A stretch of DNA of 64,000 nt, taken from the NCBI RefSeq assembly GCF_963676325.1, contig NZ_OY781099.1, positions 1,240,001 through 1,304,000 of the forward strand, in the 5' to 3' direction. Origin of the DNA: an uncultured Bacteroides sp. (GTDB lineage: Bacteria > Bacteroidota > Bacteroidia > Bacteroidales > Bacteroidaceae). The notes below the pieces were generated by a model that saw only the letters and a program-made list of their open reading frames with translations, was not told where the DNA came from and searched no databases. This document shows, piece by piece, positions 42,384 through 51,227 of this stretch (positions are counted from its first letter, which is position 1; every line of letters starts with the position of its first letter). Made by a program: the position numbers and the translations under genes.

Positions 42384-43133
42384 ATGAAAGCTATTAGACC
42401 GATCTTTCAAAACCTCATCCCATACAATTGGGTGTTTGGTTTAATATTTATCATTCTATTGGGTATTCCTCGTTTTATATTGGTTCTAAGTGCTAATGTT
42501 ACAAAGAACTATGGCTCTGTTTCCATTATATTTATCGTCATGTGGTTTATTCCTTTTATTCTGTTGAATAAAGTGGGCAGAACCTTTATTGGACTTAAAA
42601 AACCAAAGAATCTAAAGTGGTTAATATATTCAGTAGCTTTGGGCGGCATTGCTTCTTTTATTGTTTATTTATGTGCATCCTGGCTTTTTGGAAGTACTAT
42701 AAATAACAGTCTTGTTTATATAGCCAAATCTTATTCAGTTTCCGGAGTAGTATTTACTCCTGAAACCAGAAAAATGTATTTCATTCTTTATGCATTTGCC
42801 GGAATGATTTTTAGTCCTATAGGGGAGGAGCTATTTTATAGAGGGCTTATACATGGAAGTTTTGTTTCTCGCTTTGGCGAACGGAATGCGTCAAGATTTG
42901 ATAGCTTGGCTTTTGCTTTTACTCACTTAGCTCATTTCGGCATTGTTTATGTTGCGGGAGGTTGGGCGTTTTTGCTATTACCTTCTTTGGTTTGGGTGAT
43001 AAGTATGTATGCTGTAAGTCGCTTGTTTTTTTTCTGTAAGCAGAAAACAGGTTCATTATTCGGAGCAATCTTATGTCATGCGGCATATAATGTAATGATG
43101 ATGTATGTCATCTTCTATAAGATATTATTGTAA
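42384..43133 (+). CDS. CPBP family intramembrane metalloprotease
   Basis: 249 aa with about eight membrane helices. The three family motifs are present: EELFYRG (EExxxR, near residue 150), the FAFTHLAH helix, and LCHAAYN (HxxxN). Relatives cleave prenylated or other membrane proteins and some give bacteriocin self-protection. ATG 42384 follows a GGA-containing ribosome site; the in-frame ATG at 42327 lacks homology-like sequence. Confidence 0.88.
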   Translation: MKAIRPIFQNLIPYNWVFGLIFIILLGIPRFILVLSANVTKNYGSVSIIFIVMWFIPFILLNKVGRTFIGLKKPKNLKWLIYSVALGGIASFIVYLCASWLFGSTINNSLVYIAKSYSVSGVVFTPETRKMYFILYAFAGMIFSPIGEELFYRGLIHGSFVSRFGERNASRFDSLAFAFTHLAHFGIVYVAGGWAFLLLPSLVWVISMYAVSRLFFFCKQKTGSLFGAILCHAAYNVMMMYVIFYKILL

Positions 43134-43157
43134 TCTGATTTAGAAAGCTATAAAAAT

Positions 43158-43204
43158 AAAAAGCACAGCGAATAAGATTTCTCTTTATTTCGCTGTGCTT
43201 ATGT
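43158..43204. terminator. Bidirectional terminator between CPBP gene and clpB
   Basis: AAGCACAGCGAA (43161-43172) pairs with TTCGCTGTGCTT (43189-43200). The minus-strand side has the better T tract, so it mainly serves clpB. Confidence 0.85.
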
Positions 43205-43223
43205 TATCCTGATAAATCTTATT

Positions 43224-45812
43224 TTAATTCCTGAAAACTAATCCTTCTCCTAATGCATCTACCACAATTGGCTTTTCACGGTCTACTTCCTGTGCCAGTA
43301 GCTTTTTGGATAAGTCGTTTAGCAAGTAGCGCTGGATAGCTCTCTTTACCGGACGGGCACCAAACTCCGGATCATATCCGGCAGTGGCAATAAATTGCAT
43401 GGCTGCTTCCGTCAGTTCCAGGGTTACTCCGTTTCCGGCAAGCATCTTTTGGATGCCTTTTATCTGCAGACCAACTATCTGTTTAATTTCACTCTCTGAT
43501 AATGGCAGGAACATAATGGTCTCGTCAATACGATTCAGGAATTCCGGACGGATTGTTTTCTTCAGCATCACCATTACTTCCTTTTTGGTTTCCTCAATAA
43601 TGCCCTCTCTATTTTCATCGTTCAGCTTTTCAAACTGACTTTGAATGTACGAGCTTCCCATGTTGGACGTCATAATGATGATGGTATTCTTGAAGTTTAC
43701 CACCCTTCCTTTGTTATCCGTCAGTCTACCGTCATCGAGTACTTGCAGTAAGATGTTGAACACATCGGGATGTGCTTTTTCTATTTCGTCGAACAGCACT
43801 ACAGAGTAGGGTTTATGGCGAATGGCTTCAGTAAGCTGACCGCCTTCATCGTAACCTACGTATCCCGGAGGTGCTCCAACCAGCCTTGATACGGAATGTT
43901 TCTCCTGATACTCGCTCATATCTATACGAGTCATCATTGCTTCATCATCGAAGAGGAACTCGGCAAGCGCCTTGGCTAGTTCGGTTTTACCCACACCAGT
44001 GGTTCCCAGAAAGATGAAACTTCCGATAGGACGCTTTGGATCCTGCAATCCTGACCGACTTCTTCGCACGGCATCCGCCACTGCTTCAATGGCTTCGTCC
44101 TGACCAATTACCCGCTCGTGGAGTTCGTTTTCAAGGAAAAGAAGTTTGTTGGCTTCGCTTTTCAGCATCTTCTTTACCGGAATACCCGTCCAGCGTGATA
44201 CTACATCGGCAATATCTTCAGCATCAACCTCTTCCTTAATCATTGCACTCCCGTTCTGAGTTTGGTGCAACAGCTTTTGTGTTTCTTCTATTTCGGCATT
44301 CAATGCCTGAAGTTTGCCGTAGCGAATCTCGGCCACCCGTCCATAATCACCTTCACGCTCGGCTTTCTCAGCTTCAAATTTCAGGTTCTCTATCTCAACT
44401 TTGTTTTGCTGAATTTTATCGACCAGCGTTTTTTCATTTTGCCATTTTGCTTTGAATGAACTTTCCTGCTCCTTCAACTCGGCAATCTCCTTGTTTAGCT
44501 GTTGAAGTTTTACTTCGTCCTTTTCTCGTTTGATGGCTTCGCGCTCAATTTCCAGCTGCTTTATTTTTCTGCTTATCTCGTCCAGTTCTTCAGGCACGGA
44601 GTTTACCTCCATACGTAACTTGGCGGCCGCTTCGTCCATCAGGTCAATAGCCTTGTCGGGAAGGAAACGATTTGTTATGTAACGGTTAGACAGTTCCACG
44701 GCAGCAATGATTGCATCGTCTTTGATACGCACATGATGGTGATTTTCATAGCGCTCTTTCAGTCCCCGAAGGATAGAAATGGTGCTAAGAATATCCGGCT
44801 CATCTACCTGAACCACCTGGAATCTTCTCTCCAATGCTTTATCTTTCTCGAAATACCTCTGATATTCGTTGTAAGTAGTGGCTCCAATGGAACGCAACTC
44901 GCCACGAGCCAGCGCAGGCTTCAGTATATTTGCTGCATCCATGGCGCCTTCACCCTTGCCTGCGCCCACAAGTGTGTGAATTTCATCGATAAATAGAATG
45001 ATGTTTCCGTCGGACTTTATCACTTCATTGATTACCGATTTCAGCCTTTCCTCGAATTCTCCCTTATACTTGGCACCGGCTACCAAAGCACCCATGTCAA
45101 GTGAATAGAGTTGTTTGTTTTTAAGATTATCGGGCACGTCACCCCTCAGGATTCTGTGCGCCAGACCCTCAACGATAGCCGTCTTACCCGTTCCCGGTTC
45201 ACCAATAAGGATCGGGTTATTCTTGGTGCGTCGGCTAAGAATCTGAAGTACCCTACGGATTTCCTCGTCACGACCAATTACCGGATCGAGTTTGCCGGTG
45301 CGGGCTTGCTCGTTCAGGTTAATAGCATATTTGTTAAGCGACTGATAAGTATCCTCACTGGTCTGCGAAGTTACTTTTTCTCCTTTACGCAATTCGGTAA
45401 TGGCTGCCCGAAGTTCCTTTTCGTTCATTCCGGCATCCTTCAGAATATTGGCAGCAGTGCTTTTAACCGTGAGCAGAGCCAGCAACAAATGCTCCAGAGA
45501 AACAAACTCGTCGCCCATCTCTTTAGAATATTGAGTAGCTTTCTGGAAAACATCATTCGTCTCCCTGCCAAGGTAAGGATCTCCACCGGTCACTTTTGGG
45601 AAAGAATCAATCTGCTTGTCGAGCACCAGTGCTATCTGTTGCCCGTTCATTCCTAGTTTCTGGAAGATGAAATTGGTTACATTTTCGCCAACTTTTATCA
45701 CTCCATGAAGCACATGAACGGTTTCAATAGCCTGCTGTCCGCGACTTTGTGCCAGGTTTATGCCCTCTTGTACCGCTTCCTGTGATTTAATAGTAAAATT
45801 GTTGAAGTTCAT
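43224..45812 (-). CDS. clpB: ATP-dependent disaggregase ClpB
   Basis: 862 aa. N-terminal Clp repeat domain (NFTIKSQEAVQEGINLA), AAA-1 with Walker A GEPGTGKT, a coiled-coil M domain (about residues 400-530), AAA-2 with Walker A GTTGVGKT, and the sensor-2 region GARPVKRAIQRYL. It resolubilises aggregates with DnaK. I chose 45812 (MNFNNFTIKSQEA) over 45857 because it is the usual N-terminus. A degenerate copy of the last 13 codons lies at 36403-36444. The upstream region carries a sigma-54-like sequence and a phased array. Confidence 0.97.
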   Translation of the reverse strand: MNFNNFTIKSQEAVQEGINLAQSRGQQAIETVHVLHGVIKVGENVTNFIFQKLGMNGQQIALVLDKQIDSFPKVTGGDPYLGRETNDVFQKATQYSKEMGDEFVSLEHLLLALLTVKSTAANILKDAGMNEKELRAAITELRKGEKVTSQTSEDTYQSLNKYAINLNEQARTGKLDPVIGRDEEIRRVLQILSRRTKNNPILIGEPGTGKTAIVEGLAHRILRGDVPDNLKNKQLYSLDMGALVAGAKYKGEFEERLKSVINEVIKSDGNIILFIDEIHTLVGAGKGEGAMDAANILKPALARGELRSIGATTYNEYQRYFEKDKALERRFQVVQVDEPDILSTISILRGLKERYENHHHVRIKDDAIIAAVELSNRYITNRFLPDKAIDLMDEAAAKLRMEVNSVPEELDEISRKIKQLEIEREAIKREKDEVKLQQLNKEIAELKEQESSFKAKWQNEKTLVDKIQQNKVEIENLKFEAEKAEREGDYGRVAEIRYGKLQALNAEIEETQKLLHQTQNGSAMIKEEVDAEDIADVVSRWTGIPVKKMLKSEANKLLFLENELHERVIGQDEAIEAVADAVRRSRSGLQDPKRPIGSFIFLGTTGVGKTELAKALAEFLFDDEAMMTRIDMSEYQEKHSVSRLVGAPPGYVGYDEGGQLTEAIRHKPYSVVLFDEIEKAHPDVFNILLQVLDDGRLTDNKGRVVNFKNTIIIMTSNMGSSYIQSQFEKLNDENREGIIEETKKEVMVMLKKTIRPEFLNRIDETIMFLPLSESEIKQIVGLQIKGIQKMLAGNGVTLELTEAAMQFIATAGYDPEFGARPVKRAIQRYLLNDLSKKLLAQEVDREKPIVVDALGEGLVFRN

Positions 45813-45866
45813 ATAGTTATGTCTCCTTTCGTAAGTTTCTTTTTTAATATGTAACACTTAAGAGGC

Positions 45867-45883
45867 TTCAAAAGATTTGCCAA
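45867..45883 (-). promoter_or_regulatory. Sigma-54-like -24/-12 sequence upstream of clpB
   Basis: Minus strand TTGGCAAATCTTTTGAA: GG, 10 bp, GA, against the consensus GG-N10-GC. It is 54 bp upstream of the clpB start. No TAnnTTTG box was found nearby. A similar sequence precedes dnaK. Confidence 0.4.
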
Positions 45884-46015
45884 CATCATTTTCCAATGCT
45901 TATTAGAACATAACTTCTTGTTTTGCGACATTCTGGCATTAATGGAATGCGTGATGCTGCAATTTTGTCTTGTACGTAGCCGGACTTTATTTATTTATTG
46001 CCGTTAGGTTAACTG

Positions 46016-46117
46016 ATTATTCAGGAATAATTATCGATTAGCTGTACAGATTATTTATATTATGTGTACAGTTTACTTATATTACCTGTACAGCTTAGCT
46101 GTCTGGCCTATGCAGGC
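46016..46117. repeat. Phased palindrome array, CTGTACAG type, five units
   Basis: Palindrome centres lie exactly 22 bp apart. The units are ATTATTCAGGAATAAT (46016-46031), CTGTACAG (46042-46049), TGTACA (46065-46070), CTGTACAG (46086-46093) and GCCTATGCAGGC (46106-46117). The central three share TGTACAG; the two end units differ in sequence but keep register and dyad symmetry. Confidence 0.8.
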
Positions 46118-46262
46118 TGCAATATTATCCTCGTGACCCTAATAGTAATTACCGGGCAATTATCATCTAATTCATAAAGAGTAATTATGTAAAATTACCT
46201 TGCCAATAATTTAGTTCATTGAGATTAATTTGTATCTTTATCCCATTAAATAAAGAAAAACC

Positions 46263-46844
46263 ATGGAAGAAGATATAAAGATGGCTGAAACAGTGATGCT
46301 TGTAGATGCATCATTTCTGAATTTTGTGACCGAAGATATTAAGAAGAACTTTGAGAGAATGTTGAACAGAGAGTTACAGGAAATCGATCTTTCTCATCTG
46401 TTTACATATATCGCCCTCGATGCCGGAATATCCGAAGGCAAGAATGAAATGCAGATTTTCTTTATTTATGATACAGATTCCCCTCGTCTGGTTCACACGC
46501 AGCCTTCCGATCTTACAAGTGAGCTTAATAATGTAGCATTCAGCAATGAATTCGGAGAGTTTTGCTTTAATACTTTTCAACCGGAAAACATGGCTTCTCG
46601 CGAAGAACTTTACCTTGAATCTCTGAAAGTACTTGTTGATACGGAAGAAGTGAAGAGAGTTATTGTACTATCTTTCAATGAAGAATACGGAGAGAAGGTT
46701 CATAAAATTCTGAAGAAGGTGGAAGAAAAAGAATTAGTTCAGTTTCGCATGAATGAACCCGAGTATGAGACCGACTATCGTTGGGAAATGCTTGCTTATC
46801 CGCTGATGCAGGCTTTGGGAATTCGCGGGGATGAATTGCAGTAA
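46263..46844 (+). CDS. Conserved Bacteroidales protein (DUF6621-like)
   Basis: 193 aa, cytoplasmic, acidic. No motif I can assign to a function; the text EEDIKMAETVMLVDASFLNFVTEDIKKN and the C-terminal TDYRWEMLAYPLMQALGIRGDE resemble a conserved hypothetical family of Bacteroidales. It is divergent from clpB; a weak TATCTTTA box at 46233-46240 is the only promoter candidate. LysR follows 29 bp downstream. Confidence 0.75.
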   Translation: MEEDIKMAETVMLVDASFLNFVTEDIKKNFERMLNRELQEIDLSHLFTYIALDAGISEGKNEMQIFFIYDTDSPRLVHTQPSDLTSELNNVAFSNEFGEFCFNTFQPENMASREELYLESLKVLVDTEEVKRVIVLSFNEEYGEKVHKILKKVEEKELVQFRMNEPEYETDYRWEMLAYPLMQALGIRGDELQ

Positions 46845-46873
46845 TTCCTGAATCATCATAAAAACATAACTTA

Positions 46874-47770
46874 ATGTCAGACTTCCGACTCAAGGTGTTT
46901 CTCAGTGTGGCGCGGAATCTTAGCTTTACTAAGGCTTCGCAGGAGTTGTTTATTACTCAGCCTGCAATAACCAAACATATACAGGAGTTGGAAAGTCTTT
47001 ATAAGATAAGGCTTTTTGAACGGCTGGGCAATAAAATTGTGCTGACTAAGGCAGGCGAACTTCTTCAGGAACATAGCGAACGCATACTTGAAGATTACAA
47101 ACGGCTGGACTATGAAATGCATCTGCTGCACAATGAATGCTCGGGCGAACTTCGTCTGGGGGCAAGTACAACGATTTCGCAATACGTTCTTCCGCCTTTG
47201 CTGGCCCGGTTTATAGAAAAGTTTCCTCAGGTTTCCCTGTCATTACTTAATGGCAACTCCCGTGATGTGGAAAATGCCTTGCAGGAACACCGTATAGACC
47301 TGGGATTGGTCGAAGGAATAATTCGTTTGCCCAACCTGAAATACACCAATTTTCTTGATGATGAACTTGTTGCAGTGGTGCATACTCACAGCAAACTAGC
47401 CAAACTTGACGAAATATCTGTTTACGATCTTTATAACATGCCTCTGGTATTGCGCGAAAGAGGGTCGGGTACACTGGATGTATTGGAGACTTCTTTGCTT
47501 CGCCATAACATCAGATTATCAGATCTTAATATAAAGATGTATCTGGGAAGCACAGAAAGCATTAAACTTTTCCTCGAAAATACAGATTGTATGGGTATTG
47601 TTTCCGTACGCTCTATTTCTCGTGAACTAGCTGTAGGTCTATTCAAGGTGATTGATATTAAATATCTCGAAATGGAGCGTGAGTTCTCTTTTGCCCGTTT
47701 GCAGGGAGAGGAGAGTGGACTGTCTCAAGTCTTCATGCAATTTGCGGCCCATTATAACAAGAAGTTATAA
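46874..47770 (+). CDS. LysR family transcriptional regulator
   Basis: 298 aa. The N-terminal winged HTH (LKVFLSVARNLSFTKASQELFITQPAITKHIQELE) is typical of LysR. The C-terminal two-lobed effector domain begins at about residue 90 (SGELRLGASTTISQYVLPPLL), as in CysB/YeiE-like members. It is immediately upstream of the YeiH-type gene, and LysR-YeiH pairing is common, so yeiH is the likely target. Confidence 0.93.
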   Translation: MSDFRLKVFLSVARNLSFTKASQELFITQPAITKHIQELESLYKIRLFERLGNKIVLTKAGELLQEHSERILEDYKRLDYEMHLLHNECSGELRLGASTTISQYVLPPLLARFIEKFPQVSLSLLNGNSRDVENALQEHRIDLGLVEGIIRLPNLKYTNFLDDELVAVVHTHSKLAKLDEISVYDLYNMPLVLRERGSGTLDVLETSLLRHNIRLSDLNIKMYLGSTESIKLFLENTDCMGIVSVRSISRELAVGLFKVIDIKYLEMEREFSFARLQGEESGLSQVFMQFAAHYNKKL

Positions 47771-47846
47771 GCTATTACTAAAAACGATTGGCTTTGCAGG
47801 TATTATTGCTTTACCTTTGTGGCATAATTATTAAGAATAAATAAGT

Positions 47847-48794
47847 ATGAACGCAGTTGTAAAGTTTTTAAAGGGTAACAATAAGATTATCTACGGAGCA
47901 TTACTGGTCTTTTGTCTTTTTCCATTCGTGACTCCTCCCGTAGCCTTGTTTACAGGTTTGGCTTTTGCGCTGATTTGCGGACAAGCACATCCTAAGTTTA
48001 ATAAGAAATCATCAAAGTATCTTTTGCAGTTCTCTGTCGTGGGTCTCGGATTTGGCATGAATCTTCATCAGGCTCTGGCTTCAGGTAAAGACGGAATGAT
48101 GTTTACCATCATTTCTGTAGTCGGTACCTTACTCATTGGCTCCTTTATAGCCTGGCGTATGAAGGTGGAAAAGAAAACCGGTTACCTCATTAGCTCGGGA
48201 ACAGCTATTTGTGGAGGAAGTGCCATTGCAGCAGTGGGGCCGGTAATAAAGGCCGATGATGGTCAGATGTCCGTATCATTGGGCACAATCTTTATTCTTA
48301 ATGCCATTGCTCTTTTCCTTTTTCCTGTTCTTGGACATTACCTCGGACTAACCCAGCACCAGTTTGGCATGTGGGCTGCCATTGCCATTCATGATACAAG
48401 TTCAGTTGTTGGTGCCGGAGCAGCTTATGGCGAAGAAGCGCTGAAAGTAGCAACAACAGTAAAGCTTACTCGTGCTTTATGGATTATTCCGGTAGCATTT
48501 GTCACTTCATTCATCTTTAAGAATAAAACTGGTAAGATATCCATTCCCTGGTTTATCTTTATCTTCATACTAGCTATGCTGGCAAATACATTCTTGCCCT
48601 TGCCTGCTTTTCTAACCAGTGGATTGGTTTGGTTGGCTCGTAAAGGACTAACTCTTACCCTGTTCTTTATAGGTGCTTCACTTTCTAAAGATGTTTTGCA
48701 GCGTGTGGGTATCCGTCCAATGATTCAGGGAGTTCTTCTTTGGATAGTTATCGGAGTTTCTTCTTTACTTTACATCCTTTATGCAACTGCTTAA
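47847..48794 (+). CDS. YeiH/UPF0324 family membrane protein (putative sulfate/sulfite exporter)
   Basis: 315 aa with about ten helices. Conserved segments SSGTAICGGSAIAAVGPVIKA, HDTSSVVGAGAAYG and KLTRALWIIPVAF are the family fingerprint. The substrate is uncertain; some relatives export sulfate- or sulfite-like anions. It is followed by a terminator. Confidence 0.9.
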   Translation: MNAVVKFLKGNNKIIYGALLVFCLFPFVTPPVALFTGLAFALICGQAHPKFNKKSSKYLLQFSVVGLGFGMNLHQALASGKDGMMFTIISVVGTLLIGSFIAWRMKVEKKTGYLISSGTAICGGSAIAAVGPVIKADDGQMSVSLGTIFILNAIALFLFPVLGHYLGLTQHQFGMWAAIAIHDTSSVVGAGAAYGEEALKVATTVKLTRALWIIPVAFVTSFIFKNKTGKISIPWFIFIFILAMLANTFLPLPAFLTSGLVWLARKGLTLTLFFIGASLSKDVLQRVGIRPMIQGVLLWIVIGVSSLLYILYATA

Positions 48795-48846
48795 AGAATA
48801 AATTATAGAGATATATTGACTCCTTGCATTTTAGTTTTTATCAAAT

Positions 48847-48908
48847 AATTCTGTATCCGGTTGAATGAGGTTTATTTCTCTTAGCCAGATACAGAATTTC
48901 GTTTTTTT
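48847..48908 (+). terminator. Terminator of yeiH-type gene
   Basis: AATTCTGTATC (48847-48857) pairs with GATACAGAATT (48888-48898) across a 30-nt loop and is followed by a T8 run after CG. Confidence 0.75.
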
Positions 48909-49224
48909 TATGAAGCAGAGTTATGGACATAAAAAAAGGTTATCTCACGACAACCATTTTTTCCCTAACCTTATTTTCCAATGTAGTGAGTATTTTACTA
49001 CTACGTTTAGATTTTATTAATCTCTTAATTACTTCTGCAAAGATAATCATACCAACCGTACGGTTTTTTATATTTAACCTTTTTAACTTTTGTGAATACG
49101 AATATTAATAGATTTTAAGGCATAATATTCGTTATAAATGAATCTTTGATTTTTGAAAGTTGGAAGATGTAGTTTGTTTATTACAGAAGAAAGCTCTTTC
49201 TGACCATTATGGGCGCATGTATGT
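48909..49224. other. Non-coding, no supported gene
   Basis: Very A/T-rich. A 61-codon frame at 48923-49108 has hydrophobic, low-complexity content and no ribosome site, so I do not call it. Nothing else was recognised. Confidence 0.5.
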
Positions 49225-49818
49225 TTATATCTTGATCCTGCTATAGAATTCCATATATATACTCATTAGCTGTTCTGTATCGAGCCCATTCTTTAAAGAC
49301 ATCTCGAAAGATAATCCTGAGTATATATATCTGAAATGCATAGCTATAATATCAGCATCCAAATCTTGTTTTAATTCTCCTGATTTGATTGCGCTTTCTA
49401 TGACTTTTTTCCATAATTCCAGTTCTTTCTCAAAAATACCGGATATAAATTCACCAAAATTGGGATAGTATTGTAAAGCCTGGAAGATAAGACTAAAATA
49501 GGATCTGTGCAGATTCTTGACTCCACACGATTCAATTGATTTCATGGTTTTTTTTATTCCATCAATATAAAAATTAATGAAATCGATAAGGCTGGAATCT
49601 TTAAATTCTGCAAATTTGTTATCGATATTGTGAGGAGATAAGACATATTTATCAATAACTCTGATAAAAAGTTCTTCTTTTGTTTTCATATAGTAGAAGA
49701 TAGCCCCACGGCTTAACCCCAGGGCTTTCTCTAAATCTGCTATAGTAACCTTTTCGAAGTTCTTTGTTAAGAATAACTTGAATGCCCCAAATAGTATTTT
49801 ATCTTCTGTCTCTTTCAC
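49225..49818 (-). CDS. TetR family transcriptional regulator
   Basis: 197 aa. The N-terminal HTH (KILFGAFKLFLTKNFEKVTIADLEKALGLSRGAIFYYMKTKEEL, cited in parts: VTIADLEKALGLSRGAIFYY) is classical TetR; the C-terminal helical domain is ligand-binding and unassigned. A perfect 15-bp palindrome 33 bp upstream of the start is a likely self-operator. No adjacent transporter is found. Confidence 0.92.
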   Translation of the reverse strand: MKETEDKILFGAFKLFLTKNFEKVTIADLEKALGLSRGAIFYYMKTKEELFIRVIDKYVLSPHNIDNKFAEFKDSSLIDFINFYIDGIKKTMKSIESCGVKNLHRSYFSLIFQALQYYPNFGEFISGIFEKELELWKKVIESAIKSGELKQDLDADIIAMHFRYIYSGLSFEMSLKNGLDTEQLMSIYMEFYSRIKI

Positions 49819-49850
49819 TTCTGATTTAATAAATGGTTATAAAGGTAAAT

Positions 49851-49865
49851 GTATTTATTAAATAC
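49851..49865. promoter_or_regulatory. Candidate TetR operator
   Basis: GTATTTATTAAATAC, a perfect dyad (7-bp arms, central T), 33 bp upstream of the tetR-type start codon. Confidence 0.55.
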
Positions 49866-50070
49866 TAAGCTTTATTTCGTGTGGTATTATTGTTAATTAA
49901 CATTATTAACATGTTTCTGTTTAACAAATTGTTCCTGTTATTGCAGATGTTTTAAAGAATATCTCTATTTATTTACACTGTGTGACTTTTATAGATTGCT
50001 GATATACTTATAAATATAGCCATATAGTGAAAAGTAAATAAGGAAAATAGATCTATCTTTTTTACAGTTT
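49866..50070. other. Non-coding upstream region of the tetR-type gene
   Basis: A/T-rich. TGTTTAACAAATTGTT around 49917-49933 has loose dyad symmetry. No gene or promoter was recognised with confidence. Confidence 0.4.
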
Positions 50071-50121
50071 TAATTAGTGGCAAGCAAACTAATTGTATAC
50101 TTGTTTGCTTACCACTAATTA
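50071..50121. terminator. Long hairpin downstream of the ECF operon
   Basis: A 19-bp inverted repeat with one mismatch (50071-50089 / 50103-50121) and a 13-nt loop, about 80 bp beyond the last gene of the minus-strand ECF operon. It lacks a good U-tract on the minus strand, so it may act as a 3' stabiliser and not as an intrinsic terminator. Confidence 0.55.
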
Positions 50122-50201
50122 TAAAATTTTATTATAATGTTGATTTATTGTATGATGTTTTTAATGTATTTTAATTTTTATTTGTTATACCAGAATCATA
50201 T

Positions 50202-50666
50202 TTATCTCTTTCCTTTTGTAATATTCTGGATATCCTGAAGCGTCATGTCTCCTTTAATTTGTATAAATACAAACTGAGGATGCTCGTCAACCATCATTAT
50301 TAGCTCACCAATTTTACTATTGTTTTTTCTTTTTATGTAAAATGTAACACGAGAACCTTCATCTTTTACACGCATCAGTTCCTCATAACTTTTGTTCGAG
50401 GTAAAGGATGGAATTTCATTTTTCATCATGTTAGAGATAGAGGCTTTTTCACTTGTTAGTATAAGCATTGATTCCAGCTTTCCGGCTATACCTCCAATAT
50501 CTATTCCTTCCGTTTTCATGTTTGGCATCATTTGAAGCATCGACTTAGATATAAATACAGAAGTAACTCCGTCCATATCAGCAAATTTCTCAATGAGCTT
50601 ATTTTGTGCAGATGCTACGCTGGCACAGCACATTAATATTATTAATAACACATGTTTTAGTTTCAT
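50202..50666 (-). CDS. DUF4252 family exported protein (downstream copy)
   Basis: 154 aa with signal peptide (VLLIILMCCASVASAQ). The mature part (NKLIEKFADMDGVTSVFISKSML) and the closing beta segments (GELIMMVDEHPQFVFIQIKG) match DUF4252, a periplasmic family of unknown function. It is the last gene of a four-gene ECF-sigma operon that also starts with a DUF4252 gene. 12 bp after the putative anti-sigma factor. Confidence 0.85.
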   Translation of the reverse strand: MKLKHVLLIILMCCASVASAQNKLIEKFADMDGVTSVFISKSMLQMMPNMKTEGIDIGGIAGKLESMLILTSEKASISNMMKNEIPSFTSNKSYEELMRVKDEGSRVTFYIKRKNNSKIGELIMMVDEHPQFVFIQIKGDMTLQDIQNITKGKR

Positions 50667-50678
50667 TGCTTTATTTTT

Positions 50679-51227
50679 TTATTGGCTTATTTGTTCGTCT
50701 AGAATTTTGTTCACTTTATCCATGTCTTTTTGGACATTATTTAATTTAGAGACACCTTTATTCAGATTATTAGAGACCAGTAACAGTGCCTTTTGAGCTT
50801 CTTTATAAGCATCTTTAGGATTAGAATATGTATCTGTAATTGCAGCAGTTTGTTGTTCTTTAATATTTAGATGTGTATAAAGTCCGATGCTTAGAACCAG
50901 ACATACACTTGCTGCTATGCCACTTATCAATTGCCAGTTTATTATTTTTCTTTCTAAATGAGGCTTATCTGTCTTTTCTTTCTTTTCCAATAACTCTTTC
51001 TTTTCCCATGAGTCAATAAGAATACTTAGTTTTTGTTCCAGATGAGGAGGCACTTCTATTTCATTACAATTGCAGTTCATCTCCTGAAACAGCCTTTTGT
51101 CTTCCAGTAGATGAGGAGGCACTTCCTGAGTTTCAAAAAAGTGCATTAATTCCTTTTCCTGGCTAACCGATGTTTTCCCTTCATAATAATCGGCTATTAG
51201 TTTTTCTATTTCAAAGATTTCCATCAT
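50679..51227 (-). CDS. Putative anti-sigma factor (single-pass membrane protein)
   Basis: 182 aa. The N-terminal 90 residues are cytoplasmic with an acidic, helical EIEKLIADYYEGKTSVSQEKELMHFF opening. One membrane helix (LISGIAASVCLVLSIGLYTHL) and a periplasmic coiled-coil tail follow. The start codon overlaps the sigma stop in an ATGA arrangement, a hallmark of sigma/anti-sigma pairs. No zinc HxxxCxxC motif is seen, so it is not a ZAS-type anti-sigma. Confidence 0.75.
   Translation of the reverse strand: MMEIFEIEKLIADYYEGKTSVSQEKELMHFFETQEVPPHLLEDKRLFQEMNCNCNEIEVPPHLEQKLSILIDSWEKKELLEKKEKTDKPHLERKIINWQLISGIAASVCLVLSIGLYTHLNIKEQQTAAITDTYSNPKDAYKEAQKALLLVSNNLNKGVSKLNNVQKDMDKVNKILDEQISQ

Noticed and set aside
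48923..49108. 61-aa open frame as a small membrane protein
   Set aside because: Low-complexity hydrophobic content in A/T-rich DNA, no ribosome site or promoter, starts right after a terminator.
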